Positions 9,821-20,600 of a stretch of 26,129 bases of DNA are shown in pieces. Position 1 is the first letter of the stretch. Every line of letters starts with the position of its first letter. The translations under genes were made by a program, and so were the position numbers. The DNA comes from Zopfochytrium polystomum. Lineage: Eukaryota; Chytridiomycota; Chytridiomycetes; Chytridiales; Chytridiaceae. The notes under the pieces were generated by a model, which had not been told where the DNA came from, made no database searches, and saw only the letters and a list, made by a program, of their open reading frames with translations. Location of the stretch: the NCBI GenBank assembly GCA_025765615.1, contig JAIVFJ010000544.1, positions 1 to 26,129 of the forward strand, given 5' to 3'.

Positions 9821-12800
9821 TCAAATGCGAGTCAAAATTGACGCGCAGTGGGCGAGAATATCACGCTCAGTTTCCCTGTCCATCAAGCCTGTTCGAGCGG
9901 AAACCACAGGTTGCGTTCAGGCCAAAGGGGGAAAAAAAAAAAACAAAGCAATGAAAAATGCGCGAACCTGTGACAAATTCGACAAGGGGGTTCCTTTGCC
10001 CCAATGCGTAGTTCCCAAACACTTCCGCAAAGGCAGCCGGAGGCAGAACTTCAACTATCACATGAAGACCCAGGACGATCGAGATACGAACAGTCAGCTC
10101 GTAAGTGTGAAATTTCCGGAAAAACGACTGCAAGAACTTAAATAGTCGTTCTGTCATTTCGCTAACTTGCACTGCATTCCCTGAAAGACGTATTGGGGAA
10201 AGAAGAACTCAATCAACATCAAACCTGAGGCCCGCACTATGAACGAAAGGCATGATACAACGCTCCGAATGATAAGTGACTTTTGGGTCAGGTCAGATTC
10301 GTAGCGATGAATCCTGAATGCGGGATCTTTAAAAAAAAATTTACTGTTTGGTGGTAGTAACTTACATTGCCGATGCATGAGATAAGACAGTATCAAAGAA
10401 TTCAGCGTTTGCATCCAGGTAGCTGATGGGCTTCAACTTTCTCGTTTTCGAAATTTCTTGGGAGACGGAAACTCTGCCCTGGGAAAGATCAGACAGACAA
10501 AAACTTTGGAAACCACCAACCTCTCCTCCTTTCTTCGCAATTGCAGCAATGCTTTGAAGGAGAAACAGCTTTTGTGTGAATGAGCCATCCTTGCTGACCA
10601 TAAAATTTCCACACAGTCTGCTGATCAAGTTCAGTGAGTCTGGTTTCGTGATCTTCCAACTGCCAACCTTGCCAAAATCAAGGGAGTGCGTATTCCCAGC
10701 GCAATCAAAACGGCCTGACGATGGCTGTCGAAGCCGTCAAGCTCGAAATCATTCTGCAAGTGGAGGACTGACGAGGCCAATTCTTCGCACATATCACCTG
10801 TACAAGAGCTACAGTGATGAAAAGTCAAAGGGTCGTAATAACTCACCAAGGTCAGTTTCGGTAGCTGAGTATATGAGACTCTCCAATCGATTAAGCCCCA
10901 TCTCTTGCTTCTCTGGGCTCTCAGTATCCTTGAGATACGCTAAACATTCTCTCAAGTAGCTGCACCGTAAATGAGAACAAAATAATCAACAAGGATTGCC
11001 ATTACCGGGGGGGCGGCACTGAGCGAATTATATCTGTACTTTCAACTAAGAGGTCATTCTGGGGGGGCAGGTCTTCTTCATCGTCCAGCGACGGCATCAA
11101 GCTGAAGTCTTTGGCGGTTTAGAAAGCCAAAAGGCACACATATTTTCAGCAAACCAGCAACAATGGCGTCTGGATTCTCCTCTTCAGGTTCAGTGGCCAT
11201 CACAGTCGACATTTCTGGGATGTGAGCGGTTTTTGTGTTGATTTCCTGCGCAGACCAGTAGATGTCCTGAATTTCCTCATCAAACCCAAGTGATCGCAAA
11301 AACAAAACGTCCTCATCCGGCTTGATATCAAAGACCAATGGAATGTCTGGAGTCAATTTCTTGAATACACACTCTGCTACAACCTGTGCTTGCTTGTTAA
11401 AGACGGCGCATTTGCAGCAAACTGTACCATTCCAGACTTCCTTTTGTTCTCCATAGTGGACCTTAGGCACCCAGTAACACCTTCCATGATTGTTCCTTCA
11501 ATGTTTTCCTCTTTCAGGACGGTTTTTGGCGAAAGCCTAACACAAAGCAAAACAGTGGAAGTTAAGTCTACTCAAATGCTTTAGCTGCAGTTTTAAGTTG
11601 CAATTCGTACAAAAAAAGTTCTCCTCTGATGACTCTTGAAGCAACGCCATGCTTGACCAGTTTGTGATCAGTTTTTGAAGAATTGTTCGCAAATTTACAG
11701 CTGAGACAAGCTAGTGTTACAAAAGAAATCAATTGTCATATTACCTGAGTCACCAGCAGCCTCTTTTAAGTAGGCTAGAAGCCAAAGCCTGATTTTTGGT
11801 GAAATGTGTTTGGAGGTTTGGCAAAGGGCCTTTTCCAGGCAAACAAGAACGGACGTATTCTCAATAATTGGCGTTCCCAAAATCTCTTTTAAGCTATCCA
11901 TTGCATTGTCACTATCTGAAGATACACGTAGTTGCTGGAGTAGTGATAGGAGAAACTTTTCGAGTTGAAATATTTCCACACGATTCAGTACAAATGGCCA
12001 GTTTGACATTGCTGCAGCCGGCATAAGCAGTCGTCCAGATAAAACTGAAACAAGTGCACCAAGTTGTCCAACTCGACAGAGTTTTGAAAAGAGTTCGGCC
12101 AGCATTTGGGATCTTAAATCTTCTGAAGATTTAGTGTAAAGTGGGAGACGTTGACAATCTTTTGCTCACCGTCCCTCGGTTCTGCTTCAACAGCATCACA
12201 AAGCTCCACTACGAGTCGGCGGAAAAAACGCCTACATTTTTGTTCAGTATCAGTGGAACGTCCCCATTTATCTTCTTACTGTGGTGCAAAGAATCCCTCG
12301 ACGACTCCAATTGCATTTGCCACCCTGTCAGGAAGCCCACATATGCTTGTACAAAACTCTCTCCAAAAAGCGTTTCTTGCTCCTTGGTCGTCCATGACCC
12401 ACGCACTGAAGTCCAATATTGAAAATGTGCTGCAAACCTGTTCGGCGATTTCCGTTCCCAAAGGTAAAGAGGATGGAGAACGGCGTTCCTGGATAAATCG
12501 CGCCACCGCGAGAAATGATGGGATAGCGTACTCTTTCCCAAGAAAGGATTGATGGATCAGCGCCAGAGCCTCTCGACGGGTGAAGAGGGGCAGCCACAGA
12601 TCGCCAGCTTTGTCCAGGAGCGTCCAAAGGAATTTGTTGAGTAAGCGGAAGCTGCGATCGGGGGAAGCTTCTTTCTTGCCAACGAAGAAACGAGCCTGGA
12701 AAGCCTCCGACGATCCGGCATAATCGAGCAAATCGAGAACGGACTCTCGGCCGAAGACGTAGAGTTGGACCTCGATTAACGCTAAGCGAACGATCTGCAG

Positions 12801-12842
12801 CTCGGACGAGGGGTTGGTGAGGACAGCGATTACTTCGTCCAT
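9821..12842 (-). CDS. TELO2: TELO2/TEL2, scaffold of the TTT complex (PIKK stability)
   Basis: Fourteen exons on the minus strand: 12842-12280, 12231-12170, 12122-11745, 11700 to about 11572, 11536-11428, 11383-11155, 11108-11006, 10959-10847, 10797-10668, 10620-10521, 10478-10366, 10313-10225, 10180-9968 and 9888-9821. They encode about 799 aa if one base is restored in exon 4 (human TELO2: 837). Matches run from end to end in order: GLPDRVANAI then a FFxxxRFFRRLVVEL stretch; KSGM|VVAECVFKKLTPD at a splice junction (human LGMIVAEVV); the acidic SLDDEEDLPP before RYLRECLAYLKD; ELASSVLHLQNDF; ELTVRISIVLGLHVIVEVLP; and a tail DRETERDILAHCASIL. TELO2 works with TTI1, TTI2, R2TP and HSP90 to mature ATM, ATR, mTOR, DNA-PKcs and SMG1. 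The acidic segment corresponds to the CK2-phosphorylated linker in mammals that recruits R2TP; I infer a similar role here. ATG 12842 is the first Met after an in-frame upstream stop. Confidence 0.9.
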
Positions 12843-13457
12843 CAGCCAAGTCTTGATCGTGGGGTCGTTACCCCGATTGACAGTGACGATAACAACGAGT
12901 TAGAAATCGTCAGCTCCTGCCAGTCATGCGAAAAAGGATGCCCGCAGCCAGAGAAATGGTGGGGTTACTATTGTGGGTGTAGGATCGGATCGACAACGGA
13001 TGCACCTCTTCCCACGATGGGACTCGCACACGACCAGATCAAAATCGTTTCTGAGTGATGAGCGAGCCACACCGCAAAGGTGCCGTGGATTGTGACATAG
13101 TGTCCATTCAATCTGCCTCCGCCGGCGACATGCTGGAACGAACGGTGCGACTGATGCGACCGCGACCGCCGCCAGCTCGAGCCAGTCGACAACCAAGCCG
13201 CCGTCGTTGCCACGCCTGCTAGCCATCCTCTCACTGTGGACACTCGACAGCCATGTGGGACGCGACTTCTCACCCCACGCGAGTTCCAAGTTATACGGAG
13301 CTTGTTTCATTGCCGACCAACCCCCAAACCAGAAGCGAAGTCCTCCACCAATCACCAATCATATATGTTCGTCTGGGTCTTCACTTTCAGTTGCCCCAAC
13401 CCCCGTTCTCTCGACTAGCACTACTCAAATCCGGTCTTTCTTCCTTCTTTATCTCTA
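12843..13457. other. Intergenic region between LSM6 and TELO2 (both minus strand)
   Basis: This 615-base gap should hold the LSM6 3' untranslated region and the TELO2 promoter. ORFs of 60-145 codons occur on both strands but overlap each other and show no domain, signal peptide or splice logic that I can support. Frame just upstream of the TELO2 ATG stays open for about 19 codons without another Met, which I read as untranslated leader. Confidence 0.45.
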
Positions 13458-13865
13458 TTATCTTGCGGCACTGATGTAAAGCACTAAATCGCGCACGTTA
13501 ACAGAGCAATCACCGTCCCATTGAATTCAGGCACCTACCATTGTTTCCCCGAATGAAGCAGTCGCCGTACTTGTTCTTTAGAACGCCATTTACGTACTCC
13601 TCTGTTTGCTCCAACGCGATGTTCTTCGCGATGTTCAGTATTTTGAAGTAAATGGTTTAACTTCCGTGATCTCACCATGTAACCGTCTAAACAAGCAAGT
13701 GTGCCTTTGTCACATCCAATTTTGCAAGCGATATATTCAGTCACGCGGACGGCATTTCGGATCTGGCGTACCTCTGTAGTCGACTCCTGAATTGAGTTTT
13801 ACGAGAACCGTCTTTCCGATCACCGAGTTCAGGAAGTCCGTTGGGGATCGCTTACTCGCTGACAT
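13458..13865 (-). CDS. LSM6: U6 snRNA-associated Sm-like protein LSM6
   Basis: Four exons on the minus strand: 13865-13772, 13704-13676, 13623-13539 and 13483-13458; phases agree and give 77 aa (human 80) ending in TAA. The Sm1 motif reads VIGKTVLVKLNSGVDYRG then LACLDGYMN. The Sm2 motif is split over exons 3 and 4 and ends RGNN-VLYIS. NIALEQTEEYVNG is nearly identical to the human protein. LSM6 sits in two heteroheptameric rings: nuclear LSM2-8, which binds the U-rich 3' end of U6 snRNA for splicing, and cytoplasmic LSM1-7, which promotes mRNA decapping. Exon 2 is only 29 nt, so gene finders may miss it. Confidence 0.96.
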
Positions 13866-14650
13866 GTCGGCGTCAAAACACTCCTGAGTGAAGAATAAAG
13901 GCTGGGCCACTGCGGGATGGGCACCATCGATGGTCATGCCGACAGGCACTTGAACCACACGCAAAGCGCAGCGACTTTGCGATTACATAATGCAAGGCGC
14001 CCTCTTGCAGCACTCCCACACGATGCTGGCGCTCGTGCCAGTGCGTCGGTTGGCGCGACTAGCGGTAGTGCAGCAATTCTGAGTGAGGGGTCGGCAGGCA
14101 GCCCGTGTACGTGTGTGACTGAGTGTGTGCCTGCGTGGTGGGCGTGGCAACTGTTTTGGGTCCGCCTCGCGATCGTTGTCGTTCGGCCAATCACGATCAA
14201 AGATATCGCTAAACCCCATCGCCCTTACCCACTGCCTTCCCCCCTTGCATGGTCCAAACGTACCTCACCTTCCTACCCGCCTTCCCTGTCCCGCTCGCGA
14301 GCGTGTGCTCGCAGCTGCTTGCATTTCACGTGAACGTAAACTCAAGCGCACTGCCCCAATGACTTTTGCCCCCACCCTTTCCCTCATACACTTTATTCGC
14401 CTTCGCATTGGTGTTCGATCATGCGAGTGCAAGGCGGATCCGAACGGCGAACGATGCTTCCCCCAAGCACGTGACACTAGAATTGTCGGAACGAACTGGC
14501 TGGCACCAACACCGCTGCGCCAAGAGTGGTCGATCGCGCCGCGAGAACCCGATCGAGCACCAAAACACGGCCTAGCTCTCCCATAGGCAACGATAATTGA
14601 TTAAGTAGACCCAGAGATCCCCTTGGCTCGTCTTCGTCAGCTGGAAACCG
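13866..14650. promoter_or_regulatory. Divergent region between LSM6 and the dynein gene
   Basis: LSM6 (minus) and the dynein (plus) start from opposite ends of this 785-base stretch, so it should contain both promoters. It holds two perfect palindromes, CGCTCGCGAGCG (14292-14303) and TTCACGTGAA (14325-14334, an E-box core), C/T-rich tracts around 14220-14290 and 14360-14400, and an X-box-like half-site near the dynein ATG. ORFs on both strands are unremarkable. Confidence 0.4.
14577..14591 (+). promoter_or_regulatory. X-box-like (RFX) candidate site upstream of the dynein
   Basis: The sequence CTCCCATAGGCAAC ends with a right half-site GGCAAC that fits the RFX consensus RRNRAC exactly. The left half matches only partly. 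It lies about 60 bases before the dynein ATG, a usual distance for X-boxes of ciliary genes in animals. Whether this organism has an RFX factor is unknown from the window. Confidence 0.25.
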
Positions 14651-17600
14651 ATGGACGAGACGGGACAGAGGTTCTCCTCGGTGGCCAGCGGCCAAGGTTG
14701 GAGCGGCCGTCCTACTGCGCAACAGCCCGCTTCCGATGAGCACACAGGCGCCACAGCGTTCCACCGCCAGTCGCAATCCTCCTACTCAGCGACATCTCCG
14801 CCTCGTCGGCCAAACTTTGACACCCTTCCGCAGTTTTCTGCGTCGCCCACCTCTTCTGCCTCCACCACCGCGTCGCGCAAAAAGACGCCCATCGCCGGTT
14901 CGGGCCAGCGTGGTTTCCTAGAGCGCAGAGGCGTACAAACTGCTGCCCTTCTCCAACAACGGCTTTACACCACGTCGTCGCGTACCGAGAATCCGTACTT
15001 TACCGTTCGCCTAGGGACGGCGGCATCTGCGGGCCCAACGGGCATTATGGGCGATGCCACAAGCAGAGCGCTGGCCTCGGCACCCGCAGGTCTGACTGGT
15101 GGAACACTTGCTAGCCCTGCCAGTCTTTGGACGTCGATGGAGGGATCCGATCCGGCGGAGAGCAGGGCGCTATCCGCTGGAAGTACGAGGCTGCCAATTG
15201 CGCAAGCAGTTGAGTTTGCTCATAATGTTTAATTTTCGACTCTTCTCCTAAGATGAACTGGCCAAATCCCCCAAACACACCACCCACATCTAAAACCTCA
15301 AACATACACTCACTTAGGCGGAACCATTTTCTTACCTTTCTCGCCTCCCATCTCGCGAATCGCACATGGTCGTTCTTCGCGCCAAAAAGCCAAGCATTCT
15401 TCCTGTTGCATCTGCTGATCCATCGGGGAGGGGGCCGAAAACATCAGGCCGACTCCCACGGCCCCCAAACATTGACCCGGAGCTCCTTCAGCAGGTTATT
15501 AGACCCACAAAACGCACATTTGCGATGAACGGAGAGGATCTCTCTCATTTGATTGTGTACGGTGGGGTGGATGAAGCAAAGTTGGACGACGGGGCCGAGA
15601 CAGCCGGAGGCGTTCGGCTGAGTCCACTTGGCCAACTACCAGTTATCCCACCGATTCAGCAGCGACCTGCCACTCAAGAAACCTGTGGAGTTGTCACTAC
15701 GCGTCCTCCGATGGAGGGTGGAGCTGTTCGTCTTCGAGCAACGTCGGCTAAAAAGGTTCGCCTTACGACGCCAGCGGTGGAGGAAACGATGGGGACCCCG
15801 CAAGTCAGGAGAGTGGTACCAATGGAAGTTGACAAAAATGTCGACGAGGACGAAACCATACATGCGCCGCAGCACGGTGATGCAGAAGAACAAAAAGGTA
15901 CCTATGCTGTATCAAAACCGACAACCGCTCGTTCAGCGAATCGATCACTCTTGAGATCTCGAGGTTCTCGGGCAGGAACTGCATTTAGTCTCGGCTCTGA
16001 GGGGAAAACCGAGACGCGCGCAATGACGGACCCTTTTGAATTCATTAAATACCTCGAGCACAAAGGAAAAACAAAAGAATTTGTTTATTTAAATGCAAAG
16101 AAATCCCAGCTGACCCGAGGAACCCCCACCTACAACCCATATAATCTTGAAATTGTTGATTACATCGACGTTGACAAGAAGAATGGATACTTCACGTTGA
16201 GCTCTCAGGTACGTTCACACTTGAACAATTCTGCCCGTGGGTTGTCGTAATGAATGCCCTAGGGGTTGACGAGGTTCAATGAACTCGGCCATGGCGATTT
16301 TACTCCTTTGCATCAATGGCTTCGAGAGCATCATCTATTTCACAAGCTTTTGAAGATTCGCTTTTTTGCGAACTACCGCATCTGGTCGTGCTTTATTTCT
16401 TGGCGTCGCACCGTCCTACGGACAAAAATAAAGACGGCGAAACGGCTGCTCGCAAAAAGCCTTTTTATGAACCATCCGATTCTCCGTGCCACCCTGTTAA
16501 AGGTTCGAGCGGAATGTGTCGACATTGTTATGCACCGGCGATTCTTCAAAGTAGATCGGTCTCGGAGCTATCGCCTGGAAGAATTCATTCTGGAACAGAA
16601 GCAGTGGGTTGCGCAGGTCGGCAAGCAGGTGCTTAAGTCGTGGGAAGAGAATCTACGGGCAGCCGCTGAGGAGGCGAGCATAAGCTGCCTGAACGAAAAA
16701 GGGTTTGATGTCGTGCTCATGAATGGCGATGATGAAGAGGATCCGAAGAGCGGCGAGAAAAATCCTGGGGGTGGTGGTGTTGGCTCAAAGGATTCGCTCG
16801 CACACGGATCAAAGCAGGACGTGAAGCGCGCAGAGTCAGCCCACACAGCACCCATTAAGCTTACATTCACAGAGCAAGCGGCTCGTCGGAACGAGTGCCG
16901 CCGGCTCCAACGCTTTGTCAAGCTCATGGACTATATGATCGTCTCAACGCTCCACGTCATGACCGTCAAAAGTGTGAGTGATCTTCTCCGCCAGGTCTTC
17001 CAAGGATGCCAAGACGCCGACGTTGTCGTCGACAGCGACGGCGGCATGATCACTGCTGATGCCGAGCACCTGAGCGACGAAGTGCGAATGCTGCTGCAAA
17101 CCGCCGACGCCGGCGAGTCGGATGCCGACAAGAGAGCATCAAAGACGAACGCGCCAGGGAGCGACGGGGACGACCTCTTTGGCGGGTCTGGGATAGGCAG
17201 GGGCATTCAAGTCGGCGGTGTCGTTGTCGGGCCCGAAGTCGGCACCGCCGAGCTGATTCGCTGTGATTTCGACGGGTTTCCAGCAGTACTGAGCCGCATC
17301 CTGCGCGCTAACATGGATAGGCCCAAGCTAGCTGAGGCAGCGGAAGATCCTCCAACCGAGCAGTCGCTAGCAGTGGACACTCTGAAGAGCGGCAAGAAAA
17401 CGGAGAAAGGTGGAAAGGACGAGAAGAAGCAGATTAAAGAGGTCTTTGTGCCGCTCTTCCAGCTCGAGCTGCTTCTAAATCAGAAGTCACCAGCTCGCGA
17501 GCTGTACTTTGCCCCGTCGCTGACCAGCTTCCTCGCCGCGATTGACGAACTGCTTAAGCTTTACATCACAACCGTCCAAGGCGTCAACTTGCTGTCTAAC

Positions 17601-20600
17601 TCAATACCGTATCTTAACCCTGCCAACCTAGCCGGCGGCGCCTACTCTTCCGTCCGCGGCCTTGAGGAAACGGAGTCTGGCGAGGGTCCTCAGGCGACGG
17701 CTATTATTATGGAGGGCGGATATTTCAAGGAAATTTGTGGTCGTATCCGCGGAGCGCTTGTCGGTATATTTGCGAACGCGGCCCGCTGGATAAGCACCTG
17801 GGAAGAGGTCCGCCAGATGTGGATCGAGAACGAGACTTTCAACGCTCTCGCCGCGGTTCAGGAGTCTGCCGGCCACGTCTCCGCCCGCATGATACAATAC
17901 GGCTTGCAGCCCTTGCAGACCGAGGGCGGCCTTACGCAAATGCTACTTTCGTTGCACGCTGCCGAAGTGGAGGCAGCCGCGGCGGAGGCGGCTGCGACTG
18001 GCACCGAGTTGCATGTCCCCGAGAAGAAAGGGATCCTTGAGATCGGCGCTACCGTGTCGGCACGGGACGACGGGTCGGTTTACTCCCCGCTTGTCAGTTT
18101 TTTCGATCAGTGCCTTGCCAAATACTCGTCGCAGAGGGCGGCCATGACGTCCATTCCGCTCTCAAACACGATCAATAACCTGAGTATCGACACTAAGACA
18201 CTCAAAGGGTTGCTCGTGCCCAGCCCAGAGCGGTGTTTTGCGGAGGTGGCGAAGATGCTGCCTGGACTCTCACGGGACAAGAACGAGCTGCTTCTGAACG
18301 AGGTGCAGGCTTGGGTCCGTACCTTGAACGCCCAACCGCAAACCGTAGAGGGATTTGTTGAATACTTGGGCTGGCTTGAAAGAGGTGATTTTTTGAGTTT
18401 CTCGCTATCCGCTTCTGACTCCATTCCACATCTTTCGAAACGCTCTTAAACTCGACGCGGTCTAGTTCGAGATTCTACAACTCTTGTAGAGATGCTCCAA
18501 GACGAAGTTGCTCACCTGTACGGATTGCTGGAACAGTACAGGATCCCGATCCAGCCCACGGATCTCGCGCTATATCAAACACTGAGCCCTACCGTTCGCC
18601 AAATGAAAGAATCCCTGGACATGGGGTCCGACACAAAGGACGATAATATAACCAAGTTCTCTGCAGAGCTCGAAAAAGCCGTCATCGAGCTTATGTCCGA
18701 AGTGAGCGAGGTCCGCAACCGTGCTCAAGACCCAATGGTCCTCAACGCCGGCGCCAGCAGCGAGATGGTCATCAAGTTCCTCGAGGAGTTGCGCGCTCAG
18801 CTCGACAAGCTGGAGGAGCTCAAGAGGCGGTACGACCAGTGGGGCGATCTCTTTAAGAGCGGAGGCACAACTGGTGGTCGAGGGGGTCAGCCTGGCGGTG
18901 AGTCCGCGAAGGCGGCGGCTGCAACCGCGAAGAGCACCGATCTGGAGGAGACAAGGACCGAAGTCGAGCTTAAAAGAACTCTCTGGGTAAGCATGAATGA
19001 GTGGAACAGTATAACGAGGTACGCGTCGTCATCTGATTTGCTGTGAAAAAAGTCTAATTCTCAGTCTGCTTTGCCAGCGTGTGGAAGAATCAGCCTTTCG
19101 ACTCTTTAAATCCGGAGGATGTAAACAGTCAGATCACGACATACCTGAAGACAGTCTACACCTTGGATAAAGGACTTCCTCCAAACGACGTGGTTCCAAA
19201 GCTCAAAGCGATGGTGGACGAATACCGCGCCATGTACAGCACGATAGTTGACCTCAGAAACCCAGCACTTAAGCCTCGTCACTGGGAGAAAATTCAGGAT
19301 GCTATTGGAAAGGCGATTGTCAAAGATGAAACATTTACCCTCGCGACTCTGCTTGAATCCCGAATTTTCGACTTCAAGGAGGAGATTGGCAATGTTTCAA
19401 GCCAGGCTGGGTCTGAAGCAGCTCTTGAAGAAATGCTCGGCAAAGTTGTAAAGTCTTGGAACGAGGCCGAGTTCACAGTTGCGACGTACCGCGATGCAAA
19501 AGATGTTTTCATTCTTGGTACAGTGGAGGACATCCAAACGCTTCTCGAGGACTGCCAAGTTACAATCTCTACAATCAAAAGCTCCCGATTTATCGGCCCG
19601 ATAAAAGGCGAGGTGGATCGCTGGGACAAGCAGCTGTCCCTGTTCTCCGAGACTTTGGAGGCGTGGCTCATTTGCCAAAGGAACTGGCTGTACCTCGAAA
19701 GCATCTTTTCGGCACCAGATATTCAGCGCCAGCTTCCGGACGAAGCGAGGATGTTCTCGCAAGTTGACAGAACATGGAAAGACATCATGCGGAAGGTTGC
19801 GAGGAACCCCAATGCCATGAAGAGCGGAACGATGCCCGGGCTCCTCGAATCACTGCAGCAAAATAACGTCTTGCTTGATCAGATTCAAAAGTGCCTCGAA
19901 GACTATCTTGAGTCGAAGCGCCTCCTGTTTCCCCGGTTTTACTTTCTTTCGAACGAAGAGCTGCTTGAGATTTTGTCCCAAACGCGTAACCCTCAGGCGG
20001 TTCAGCCGCACCTCGGAAAATGCTTTGACGCCATCAAGAGCTTGGAATTCAGCTCTGCAGATCCAAAGAGCATTGATATTGTCGCCATGATCAGTCCAGA
20101 GGGTGAGCGTGTTCCATTCATTAAGACTCTTAAAGCCCGAGGCAACGTCGAAGCCTGGCTTGGGTCGGTGGAGGAGGCCATGGTTACCGTTCTTCGACGG
20201 CTTGTCAAGCTGGCTTTTGCAGAATATGAGGACGCCAAGCGGTCTGACTGGCTTAAAGAACACGTTGGCCAGGTCATCGTTACGGCGAACCAAGTAATGT
20301 GGACGAAAGATGTCACCGAGGCGATCAAAAGCAGCGACCCCAACAAGGGACTTATCAATTTGCGTCAGAAGTGCATCAACAACCTCTCCGCTACTGCGAC
20401 ACTGGTTCGCGGCGAGTTGACAAAAATCCAACGCGCAACGCTCGGTGCGCTTATTACCATCGACGTCCACAACCGAGACATTGTGTCGGGCCTGATCGCA
20501 GCCAAAGTGACGGGCCTAGCAGACTTTGAATGGACAAAACAAATGCGCTATTACTGGGATGCCGAGTCTGACGTGTGCAGCGTCCGCATGTCGTCGTCCG

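Noticed and set aside
9825..10145. Plus-strand basic ORF of 106 codons after NAA25
   Set aside because: It is antisense to the last two TELO2 exons, which match the TELO2 C-terminus and splice in phase.
10314..10365. A 22-nt mini-intron in TELO2 that would add a Lys-Phe-Phe-Phe stretch
   Set aside because: A normal 52-nt intron over the same site, ending at CATTCAG, gives a better alignment to TELO2 and the size seen elsewhere in the window.
13207..13479. Plus-strand 90-codon ORF between LSM6 and TELO2
   Set aside because: Its 3' end overlaps the last LSM6 exon on the other strand. It has no domain, and its composition follows a C-rich tract.
19850..20470. Minus-strand 206-codon ORF
   Set aside because: It is antisense to the dynein linker-coding exon and has no homology of its own.
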